A stretch of 7,332 nt of DNA from Methanobrevibacter sp. (GTDB lineage Archaea > Methanobacteriota > Methanobacteria > Methanobacteriales > Methanobacteriaceae). A model generated the notes under the pieces. It had not been told where the DNA came from, did no database searches, and was given only the letters and a program-made list of their open reading frames with translations. The DNA lies in NCBI GenBank assembly GCA_016838945.1, contig JADLKP010000106.1:1-7332 (forward strand), given 5' to 3'. Positions 1-5,511 of the stretch are shown in pieces. The first letter of the stretch is position 1. Each line of letters opens with the position of its first letter. A program made the translations under genes and the position numbers.

Positions 1-101
1 AATTAATTAAAAACATATTAATAATATTATTAAATATATTCTGTCCCATTTAGGGAATTAAATTTTATTAAACTTATTATTTTATTTATTTAGGTGATAA
101 T
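1..101 (+). promoter_or_regulatory. proS promoter and leader
   Basis: This is an AT-rich stretch before proS. A TATA-like element lies at about 28-40 (ATTAAATATATT), which would put transcription start near 60-66. A short inverted repeat, TCCC-ATTTA-GGGA at 44-56, sits between the TATA-like element and the expected start and is the only GC-richer patch here. The ribosome binding site is AGGTGAT at 92-98, matching the archaeal anti-Shine-Dalgarno sequence, three bases before the GTG start. The promoter call rests on sequence resemblance only. Confidence 0.45.
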
Positions 102-1508
102 GTGGAAAATTTTAGTGAATGGTTCCATGACATTTTAGAAAATGCAGATATAACCGATTCAAGATATCCTATTAAGGGAATGGCTGTATGGCGCCCTTAT
201 GGATTTCAAATTAGAAGAGCGACTCTAAACATATTTAGAGACTTGATGGACAAAGAGCATGACGAAACCCTATTTCCTTTACTCATTCCAGAAGCAGAAC
301 TTGCAAAAGAAGGAATTCATGTAAAGGGATTTGAAGATGAGGTATATTGGGTTACCCACGGTGGTCAAACCGAATTGAATGAAAAGCTTGCAATCAGACC
401 AACCAGTGAAACCGCAATGTATCCTATGTTTGCATTATGGGTCAGATCACACATTGACCTTCCTATCAAGCAATATCAGGTTGTAAACACATTCAGATAT
501 GAAACCAAACATACAAGACCTCTTATTAGAGTAAGGGAAATCACTACCTTTGCAGAAGCTCACACAGTGCATTCAAGCGCTGAAGAGGCTGCCGAACAGG
601 TTGAAACCGGAATGGAGATTTACAAAAAGTTCTTTGACGGGCTTGGAATCGCATATTTAATCAGCAAAAGACCTGTTTGGGACAAGTTCCCTGGTGCCGA
701 ATACACAATGGCATTCGACACTATCATGCCTGATGGAAAGACATTGCAGATTGGCACTGTTCACAATTTAGGCCAAACCTTTGCAAAAACCTTTGAAATC
801 ACCTTCGAAAATAAGGAGGGAAACCATGAATACGCTTACCAAACCTGTTACGGAATATCCGATAGGGTAATTGCAGCAGCAATTGCAGCTCATGGAGATG
901 AAAAAGGTCTTCAATTGCCTCCAGAGATTTCACCAAAACAGATCACCATCATCCCAATCATCTTCAAGGATGGTGGAGATGAAGTTATGGCTAAATGCAG
1001 TGAGATCAAGGATGCATTGGAAGCTAAAGGAATCAGAGTCCAAATGGATACAAGAGACATCAGACCTGGTAAGAAATTCTTTGATTGGGAACTCAAAGGA
1101 ACTCCCCTCAGATTTGAATTAGGACCAAGAGACTTAAACAACAATGTAGCAATCATTGGAAGAAGAGACACAGGTGAAAAGATTGAAATCAGCTTAGATG
1201 AGGATGTTTCAGAAAAAGTATCTGAATTGCTCGTTGAAGTAGAAGAAAGCATGAAAGCAAATTCCTGGGCTAAACAGGAAGAGAAAATAGTCACATTAGA
1301 CAGCCTTGACAATGTGTCTGAGATTGTTGATGAAGGAAAAGTCGTTAAATTCTACTGGTGTGGAGAAGAGGAATGTGGAAAAGCGATTGAAGATAAAACC
1401 GGAGTGGATATCCTTGGCATCAATGAAGAGGATATTGAAACCGACAAGGTCTGTCCACATTGCGGAAAACCAGCTAAGTATTTAGCATTAATGGCTAAAA
1501 CTTACTAA
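102..1508 (+). CDS. proS: Prolyl-tRNA synthetase (archaeal type)
   Basis: A cytoplasmic class II aminoacyl-tRNA synthetase that activates proline with ATP and charges tRNA-Pro. The 468-residue protein has the archaeal/eukaryotic architecture without the large bacterial editing insertion. The catalytic core holds motif 1 around residues 26-64, the proline/ATP pocket RPTSET at 99-104, motif 2 from FRYET to TFAEAHT (131-155), and motif 3 around YGISDRVIAAA (250-260). An anticodon-binding domain follows (about 280-385; RPGKKFFDWELKGTP at 321-335). The C-terminal zinc module has Cys420, Cys425, Cys451 and Cys454, and the chain ends in the family's conserved terminal Tyr (468). Start: the GTG at 102 is in frame behind AGGTGAT; the overlapping ATG at 100-102 is in another frame and cannot begin this protein. 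Methanogen ProRS enzymes have been reported to mis-activate cysteine; nothing here tests that. The gene is intact and full length, and a hairpin module follows its stop codon directly. Confidence 0.98.
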   Translation: MENFSEWFHDILENADITDSRYPIKGMAVWRPYGFQIRRATLNIFRDLMDKEHDETLFPLLIPEAELAKEGIHVKGFEDEVYWVTHGGQTELNEKLAIRPTSETAMYPMFALWVRSHIDLPIKQYQVVNTFRYETKHTRPLIRVREITTFAEAHTVHSSAEEAAEQVETGMEIYKKFFDGLGIAYLISKRPVWDKFPGAEYTMAFDTIMPDGKTLQIGTVHNLGQTFAKTFEITFENKEGNHEYAYQTCYGISDRVIAAAIAAHGDEKGLQLPPEISPKQITIIPIIFKDGGDEVMAKCSEIKDALEAKGIRVQMDTRDIRPGKKFFDWELKGTPLRFELGPRDLNNNVAIIGRRDTGEKIEISLDEDVSEKVSELLVEVEESMKANSWAKQEEKIVTLDSLDNVSEIVDEGKVVKFYWCGEEECGKAIEDKTGVDILGINEEDIETDKVCPHCGKPAKYLALMAKTY

Positions 1509-1528
1509 CAAGCTTTTTGACATTCAGA

Positions 1529-1572
1529 CAAGCTTTTTGACCTTCGGTCAAAAACCTTGACCAAAATATTTT
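1529..1572 (+). terminator. Hairpin module after proS
   Basis: The module lies 20 bases after the proS stop. TTTTTGACC (1534-1542) pairs perfectly with GGTCAAAAA (1546-1554) around a TTC loop. After a single C/C mismatch the stem continues with CAAG (1529-1532) against CTTG (1556-1559), giving 13 pairs in all. The tail CCTTGACCAAAATATTTT follows and ends in the palindrome AAAATATTTT. A partial upstream copy of the left arm starts at the stop codon (1508-1521, ACAAGCTTTTTGAC), exactly 20 bases before the second copy. The same design recurs on the other strand at 5461-5510. A role as transcription terminator or 3'-end processing signal is inferred from position and structure. No long U-run follows, so a plain archaeal U-tract terminator is not what is seen. 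Confidence 0.6.
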
Positions 1573-1612
1573 CATAGTAATGATGGGTCAAAAACCTTGA
1601 CCAAAATATTTT
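1546..1612 (+). repeat. 27-bp direct repeat pair between proS and cofC
   Basis: Two identical 27-base copies (1546-1572 and 1586-1612) are spaced exactly 40 bases apart. Each begins GGTCAA and ends TTGACCAAAATATTTT. Within each copy GGTCAA and TTGACC can pair around a 5-base loop. In the first copy that hairpin competes with the larger stem at 1529-1559. The last 22 bases of the unit occur a third time, on the - strand, at 5482-5461. Confidence 0.9.
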
Positions 1613-1646
1613 AAAAAAGACTTATAAAATCATAAGAGGAATGGAA

Positions 1647-2354
1647 ATGGATAAGATTTATGCAATAATTCCAGTAAACCAATTTGCAAATGCTAAAACA
1701 AGATTATCTCCTTTTTTATCACCGCAAGAGAGAAAAAATCTTTTAAAGGCAATGCTAAAGGACATTGCAATCACATTAAAACCTATTGTAGATAAGATCA
1801 TAATAATAAGTAAGGATGAAGAGGTTTTGGCATATGCAGAGGAATTGGAACTTACTGCACTTGTTGAAGAGGACCACAAGCCATCTCAAGCTTCAAAAAA
1901 TGGTGATGAAGGTCCTTTAAACAAAGCTTTAAAGCAAGCTATGAAATGGTGCCGAAAAAAGACCAGAAAGGTTATCATTTTGCCATCTGACATTCCATTG
2001 ATTGGCAAGACCAATGTTAAGCTTCTAATTGACCAAGCTAAAAATCTTGATTTCATCATTGTTCCTTCAAAAGGCGGGGGAACCAATGCATTGATCATCA
2101 AGCCATTATCCATTGATATGAAATTCGGCGGATTCAGTTTCAAAAAGCACATCGAAGAGGCTGAAAGGAAAAAATTGGCTCCTTTGGTTCATGACTCATT
2201 CTATATGGCCCTTGATGTCAACACAACTGAAGACCTCGGTGAAATCATGCTTCATGGAAGCGGAACAGAAACCAAGAAGTATTTGGAATCACTTGGAATC
2301 AAAGTGGAATCATTCCGTGGCCATGAACGACTTAAGGTTACTAGAGATGAATAA
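1647..2354 (+). CDS. cofC: 2-phospho-L-lactate guanylyltransferase (CofC)
   Basis: A soluble nucleotidyltransferase of coenzyme F420 biosynthesis. It joins GTP and 2-phospho-L-lactate to make lactyl-2-diphospho-5'-guanosine, the substrate of CofD; F420 is the central hydride carrier of methanogenesis. With the start at 1647 it has 235 residues, close to the family's usual ~220. Family hallmarks are the N-terminal nucleotide-binding stretch IIPVNQFANAKTRLSP (7-22), the PSDIP motif (113-117), whose Asp is the expected metal ligand, GGGTNALIIKP (143-153), FGGFSFKKH (160-168) and LDVNTTEDL (189-197). Start: AGAGGA at 1635-1640 touches the first ATG (1641) but lies six bases from the second (1647), so 1647 is preferred; the earlier start would add only Met-Glu. 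The gene is 138 bases behind proS, with the repeat pair between them, and could be read through from it or from a weak local promoter. The frame is intact. Confidence 0.93.
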   Translation: MDKIYAIIPVNQFANAKTRLSPFLSPQERKNLLKAMLKDIAITLKPIVDKIIIISKDEEVLAYAEELELTALVEEDHKPSQASKNGDEGPLNKALKQAMKWCRKKTRKVIILPSDIPLIGKTNVKLLIDQAKNLDFIIVPSKGGGTNALIIKPLSIDMKFGGFSFKKHIEEAERKKLAPLVHDSFYMALDVNTTEDLGEIMLHGSGTETKKYLESLGIKVESFRGHERLKVTRDE

Positions 2355-2393
2355 TTTTTAAATTTTATCTTTTTGTTTTAATTTTTATTTTTT
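2355..2393 (+). terminator. U-tract terminator after cofC
   Basis: Directly after the cofC stop the + strand carries several T-runs of four to six bases (about 2355-2393), with no stable hairpin. Runs like these are the intrinsic termination signal of archaeal RNA polymerase. The region may end cofC transcripts only in part, since thiD lies 87 bases downstream on the same strand. Confidence 0.5.
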
Positions 2394-2441
2394 AGCATTA
2401 TTTTTTAAATCATAATTTAATAAAAAAATTTGTGTGATATT
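2394..2441 (+). promoter_or_regulatory. Possible thiD promoter and ribosome binding site
   Basis: An A/T-only stretch contains a possible TATA-like TTTTTTAAATCATAA (2401-2415), about 27 bases before the gene. The ribosome binding site GTGAT (2434-2438) ends three bases before the ATG at 2442, the same spacing as at proS. This site fixes the start: the TTG at 2430 lies upstream of the site itself and would be an unlikely initiator. Confidence 0.4.
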
Positions 2442-3233
2442 ATGATAGGACTAACAATTGCAGGATTCGACCCTTCAGGAGGAGCAGGAATAAGCACTGA
2501 CATCAAGACCATGGCTGCACATGGAGTTCATGCTTGTGCAGCAGTCACTGCACTCACTGCACAAAACCCTAAAAAAGTGTTTTCTGTTGAACCTGTTAGC
2601 ACTACATATATCTCAGAACAAATAGATTCCATATTTGATGAGTACACTATCAAATACTCAAAGACAGGTTTATTATACTCAAAGGAAATCATCCAACTTG
2701 TAAGTAAAAAGGTCGACGAATACAATTTAAGCATAGTTGTTGATCCAGTGATGGTAGCTAGTGCAGGAGATGCACTTGCGAAGATGGAAATAGCTGATGC
2801 TTTGAAAAAGTATCTTCTTAATAAAACATTACTTGTAACTCCTAATGTGTCTGAAGCAGAAAAACTTTCAGGCATTAATATTGAAAGTATTGAAGATGCA
2901 AAGGAAGCAGCATATAAGATTGGTGAAGACTGCAATGTGATGATTACTGGCGGACATCTTGGTGGAACAAACATTATATACAATAAGGAAAATGATGAAC
3001 TAACAACATTGCATCAAGATCTTATCAAAACTGACAATTTACATGGAACCGGATGTAGCTTATCTGCGGCAATTTGTGCAAATCTAATTTTATTAAACAA
3101 TGATGATAAAAATAGCAAAGATAAAGATAATTTAAAAATAGCTATAGAAAAATCTACCAAATTCATTTACGAATCTGTAAAAAACGGCAGATATGGGACT
3201 TTAAATCCTAATTTCAATCCGAATATTAAATAA
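2442..3233 (+). CDS. thiD: Hydroxymethylpyrimidine/phosphomethylpyrimidine kinase
   Basis: A cytoplasmic ribokinase-fold enzyme of thiamine biosynthesis. It phosphorylates 4-amino-5-hydroxymethyl-2-methylpyrimidine, then its monophosphate, giving the pyrophosphate used by thiamine-phosphate synthase. With the start at 2442 it has 263 residues, a typical stand-alone ThiD length. Visible motifs are the N-terminal substrate loop GFDPSGGAGISTDIKT (8-23), DPVMVASAGDAL (101-112), VTPNVSEAEKLSG (132-144), GGHLGG (170-175) and the anion hole and catalytic HGTGCSLSAA (201-210) with Cys205. The short C-terminal YGTLNPNFNP is also ThiD-like. Many archaeal ThiD proteins carry a C-terminal ThiN domain that makes thiamine phosphate; here the frame ends right after the kinase, so that step must be supplied by another gene. 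No thiamine riboswitch was recognised upstream. The poly-Asp/Lys stretch at 221-229 (DDKNSKDKD) looks like a surface loop. Confidence 0.95.
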   Translation: MIGLTIAGFDPSGGAGISTDIKTMAAHGVHACAAVTALTAQNPKKVFSVEPVSTTYISEQIDSIFDEYTIKYSKTGLLYSKEIIQLVSKKVDEYNLSIVVDPVMVASAGDALAKMEIADALKKYLLNKTLLVTPNVSEAEKLSGINIESIEDAKEAAYKIGEDCNVMITGGHLGGTNIIYNKENDELTTLHQDLIKTDNLHGTGCSLSAAICANLILLNNDDKNSKDKDNLKIAIEKSTKFIYESVKNGRYGTLNPNFNPNIK

Positions 3234-3265
3234 ATACCTAGCAATATTCTCTTTAAAAAAATAAA

Positions 3266-3423
3266 AACTTCTTTTAAAAATAGAAAATAAAACTTCTTTA
3301 AAATAAAAAAAGATAAAAACTTCTTTAAAAAATAGAAAAATAAAACTTCTTTAAAATAAAAAAAGATAAAAACTTCTTTAAAAAATAGAAAAATAAAACT
3401 TCTTTAAAAATAAAAATAGAAAA
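3266..3423. repeat. ~26-bp A/T-rich tandem array, six units
   Basis: AACTTCTTT occurs at 3266, 3291, 3318, 3344, 3371 and 3397, spaced 25, 27, 26, 27 and 26 bases apart. Alternate units are more alike than neighbours (3291, 3344 and 3397 are 53 bases apart, as are 3318 and 3371), so the working unit is a 53-bp dimer. The array fills most of the 250-base spacer between the converging thiD and adhesin genes and holds no open frame. On the - strand it reads as repeated T-runs broken by AAAGAAG, so adhesin transcripts would meet a long series of U-tracts. It is not a CRISPR: there are no unique spacers and the unit is nearly all A/T. Confidence 0.9.
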
Positions 3424-3425
3424 AT

Positions 3426-3468
3426 TTGTGTATTTAACTTTAGACATATAATAGAGCTTCATACACAA
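3426..3468. terminator. Inverted repeat in the convergent spacer
   Basis: TTGTGTAT (3426-3433) and ATACACAA (3461-3468) form an 8-bp stem with a 27-base loop. It lies just past the adhesin stop (- strand) and is followed on that strand by U-rich sequence running into the tandem array. It is likely part of the adhesin 3'-UTR or terminator. The large loop makes a strong hairpin doubtful. Confidence 0.35.
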
Positions 3469-3483
3469 TTAAAAAATTATTTG

Positions 3484-5247
3484 TTATATTTTTTTGATTT
3501 TAGGTCCATTTTTTGCAGTATTTCCAGAAAACTTAGTTGAAGTCAATTTTAATTTTCCGCCGGATTGGAAAATTGCTCCACCAACACTAGCATGATTCTT
3601 CTTGATTGTGCATTTTATTAATTGGATGTTTTTGTTTTCTATATTTATAGCACCACCACAGAATTTCAAGATTTTACCGCCTTTTGTTTTCATCACCCAA
3701 GATGTGAGTTTCTTGGCTTGATTTCCTTGGAAAAGGCAGTTTGTAATTTTTGCAATAGTTGATTCGCATTTTAATGCTCCTCCACCACCAGCTTTATTAC
3801 TAATAAATTTACTGTTCTTTATGTTAAAGACAGTATAAATTCCCATCCAAAAGGTTCCTCCACCTTTATATGCAGTATTTTGCTTAAAGTTACAGCCAGA
3901 AATTGTAATGTAAATTTTTTTCTTATTAAAACTGCAAGCATCCATCACACCACCATCTTCGTAAGCATGATTTTTAGTGAAATTAGAATTTTTCATCACA
4001 AGTTTCTTTCCACTGAAAGCCATAACACCACCATCTTCAAAACATGCTTTATTAGTTTTGAAAGAACATTTAATAACATTTAAAGCATCGGCTCTATAAC
4101 AATATAGTGCTCCCCCGTGATTAGAAGCCTTATTGCTAGTAAAGGTACATCCAGTTAGATTATGGCAGGAACCAAAGTTATAATAAATTGCTCCACCTGT
4201 AAATTGATATTTAGTGGCCTTACTATGACTTTTTAAAGTTTTGGAAAGACAATAATTAGTTTGGAAACTGGTGTTTGAAATGGAAGAAGATTTCTTATAT
4301 GTTGCAATAGCCCCACCATGCCCCGCTTTTTTTGAATTGTTAACTTTATTGCTTAAAAATTTTGAATTCTTAATGACAAGGTTTCCGGTAGAAATATATA
4401 TTGCACCACCGTTTGAATACACCAAATTATTTTTAAAAGTAGAGCCATCCACACTCAATTTACCAGAATATTTATAGATAGCACCTCCAACATCAGTAGC
4501 TATATTATTTATAAAACTACATTTTTGAAGATTTAAATTACCATTATAACAAAAAATAGCTCCACCCTTATTGGATTTACCATTTTTCAGAATGATGTTT
4601 CTAATTGTCACATTCGCACCAGATATCCTAAAAATGCAAGAGTTCTTCTGGGCATCAATGGTGTGTCCTTTACCATCAATAACCACATTATAGCTTATAT
4701 CAAACTGTTTAGTTATATTAATATTATTAGTCAAATAAATTGTTTTTTTACCATTTTTCAAAGCATCTAAAAAACTTTGAACTGATGAAACTGAGGCAGT
4801 TGTAGATGGGGTAGTTGGAGTGGTTGTTCCAGCAGTGCCATTGGAAGGCTGATTCGCATCAGTACCATTAACAACACCAGACTCACCAACATCAGTACCA
4901 TTTGGATCAGTACCATTAACAACACCAGACTCACCAACATCAGTACCATTTGGATCAGTACCATTAACAACACCAGACTCACCAACATCAGTACCATTTG
5001 GATCAGTACCATCATTGCCAGTGCCGTCATTAGGGCTTATATCAGTATCATTATCACTAGAACCACCATCTTCAGAACCAGATAATGGATTACCAATTCC
5101 TAAAGCAAGCTTTTCATCAATGCTTGAGGAAACAATATCTTGACTTTGATCTAATTCTAATATATTATCATCTGCTGCAGAAACTGAGTTAACACAGCCG
5201 ATTAATAAAATAAGGAAAATAAATATAGAAAAATATTTTAATTTCAT
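3484..5247 (-). CDS. Secreted adhesin-like beta-helix protein
   Basis: A 587-residue exported surface protein of the adhesin-like class found in many copies in Methanobrevibacter; the ligand is unknown. Residues 1-24 are a signal peptide (basic start, hydrophobic core, SVSA at 21-24). LIGC at 15-18 also fits a lipobox, an alternative processing site. Residues 25-155 form an Asp/Asn/Gly/Thr-rich stalk with three exact GTDPNGTDVGESGVVN repeats (80-127) and a Thr/Pro stretch. Residues 156-587 are a right-handed parallel beta-helix of Pmp-like repeats: GGAI, GGAL or GGVM about every 22-50 residues, alternating with (C/S)xF...N turns. Of 16 Cys, 15 are in the mature part, and six (243, 367, 394, 452, 504, 546) share one repeat position, suggesting a Cys ladder along the helix. 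There is no C-terminal membrane segment and no Big-type or pseudomurein-binding repeat is recognised, so anchoring is unclear. Start: ATG after a purine-rich GGGGAGAGGGAG site. The gene is alone on its transcript. Confidence 0.85.
   Translation of the reverse strand: MKLKYFSIFIFLILLIGCVNSVSAADDNILELDQSQDIVSSSIDEKLALGIGNPLSGSEDGGSSDNDTDISPNDGTGNDGTDPNGTDVGESGVVNGTDPNGTDVGESGVVNGTDPNGTDVGESGVVNGTDANQPSNGTAGTTTPTTPSTTASVSSVQSFLDALKNGKKTIYLTNNINITKQFDISYNVVIDGKGHTIDAQKNSCIFRISGANVTIRNIILKNGKSNKGGAIFCYNGNLNLQKCSFINNIATDVGGAIYKYSGKLSVDGSTFKNNLVYSNGGAIYISTGNLVIKNSKFLSNKVNNSKKAGHGGAIATYKKSSSISNTSFQTNYCLSKTLKSHSKATKYQFTGGAIYYNFGSCHNLTGCTFTSNKASNHGGALYCYRADALNVIKCSFKTNKACFEDGGVMAFSGKKLVMKNSNFTKNHAYEDGGVMDACSFNKKKIYITISGCNFKQNTAYKGGGTFWMGIYTVFNIKNSKFISNKAGGGGALKCESTIAKITNCLFQGNQAKKLTSWVMKTKGGKILKFCGGAINIENKNIQLIKCTIKKNHASVGGAIFQSGGKLKLTSTKFSGNTAKNGPKIKKI
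4861..5012 (-). repeat. Three perfect 48-bp repeats inside the adhesin gene
   Basis: Units at 4861-4908, 4909-4956 and 4957-5004 are identical base for base. The first eight bases of a fourth copy (5005-5012) follow. Each unit encodes 16 residues, GTDPNGTDVGESGVVN, so changes in copy number keep the frame. Complete identity including third codon positions points to recent expansion or continuing homogenisation. The repeats code for the stalk between the signal peptide and the beta-helix, so copy number would set stalk length. Confidence 0.95.
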
Positions 5248-5340
5248 AGTCTCCCTCTCCCCTTTTTATTAGTTTGTTAATTCATTCTATTTTAGAATTA
5301 TATATAATATTTTATTTTAATTATTTATATATTTTACCTA
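5248..5340 (-). promoter_or_regulatory. Adhesin gene promoter and leader
   Basis: Read on the - strand there are two TATA-like elements: AAAATATATAAATAA (about 5336-5322) and ATTATATATAATT (about 5309-5297). The first would give a leader of roughly 50 bases, the second about 28. The ribosome binding site is the unusually long purine tract AGGGGAGAGGGAG (5263-5251), three bases before the ATG. It matches the GGAG type rather than the GGTGAT type seen at proS, thiD and the permease. Promoter assignment is by resemblance only. Confidence 0.45.
5284..5298. repeat. Inverted repeat ATTCTA-TTT-TAGAAT
   Basis: This is a perfect 6-bp inverted repeat with a 3-base spacer in the adhesin 5' region. If the nearer TATA-like element is used, the repeat sits between it and the transcription start, a usual place for an archaeal repressor operator. 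If the farther one is used, it would be a small hairpin in the leader RNA. Either role is inference; such short A/T palindromes also arise by chance in DNA of this composition. Confidence 0.4.
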
Positions 5341-5344
5341 GTTA

Positions 5345-5460
5345 ATCAAAAAATTAGGACAAAAATGAACAAAATAAGAATTAAAAAAATAAAAATATCA
5401 AAAATGAGAAAAAAATAAAAATAATAAAAATAGAAACTAGTCAGGTCCTCCCAACTAGTG
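5345..5460 (-). terminator. U-rich stretch after the ABC operon
   Basis: On the - strand, past the hairpin module, the sequence passes ACTAGT(5459-5454)...ACTAGT(5441-5436), a 6-bp inverted repeat around a 12-base loop. It then runs into about 85 bases of T-runs up to 7 long. This is a convincing archaeal U-tract terminator region for the permease-ATPase transcript and separates it from the adhesin promoter downstream. The short hydrophobic open frame that crosses it reflects the T-runs and is not a gene. Confidence 0.6.
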
Positions 5461-5510
5461 AAAATATTTTGGTCAAGGTTTTGCGTTGCCGAAGGCAACG
5501 GAAAAGCTTG
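5461..5510 (-). terminator. Hairpin module after the ABC ATPase gene
   Basis: It begins one base after the TAG stop on the - strand. CGTTGCC (5500-5494) pairs with GGCAACG (5490-5484) around a TTC loop. After a C/C mismatch TTTT pairs AAAA; after another C/C mismatch CAAG pairs CTTG. The tail CCTTGACCAAAATATTTT ends the module at 5461. The frame (CAAGC-TTTT left arm, TTC loop, AAAAC-CTTG right arm, tail) is the same as at 1529-1572, but the tip of the stem has a different, still fully paired sequence. It lies upstream of the U-rich terminator stretch, so it may protect or process the 3' end rather than terminate alone. Confidence 0.65.
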
Positions 5511-5511
5511 G

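Noticed and set aside
911..1312. Open frame of 133 codons antisense to proS
   Set aside because: It lies wholly within a clearly coding, conserved gene and has no family features or ribosome binding site of note; it is a shadow of proS codon use.
1529..1562. Attenuator-type RNA switch controlling cofC
   Set aside because: Two exclusive folds can be drawn, but there is no leader peptide or ligand-binding structure, and the sister copy at 5461-5510 cannot form the alternative fold. It is kept only as a minor remark.
2442..3233. ThiD-ThiN fusion
   Set aside because: The frame stops about 58 codons after the catalytic GTGC motif; there is no room for a ThiN domain and no broken remnant of one in the following spacer.
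3266..3423. CRISPR-like repeat array
   Set aside because: Units are ~26 bases with no unique spacers between them, are nearly all A/T, and no cas genes are near; this is a simple tandem repeat.
4767..5030. Open frame inside the adhesin gene giving a repeated Met/Val/Leu-rich peptide
   Set aside because: It is the 48-bp repeat read in a second frame; repeats whose unit is a multiple of three stay open in other frames by default. The adhesin frame has a signal peptide and a domain structure.
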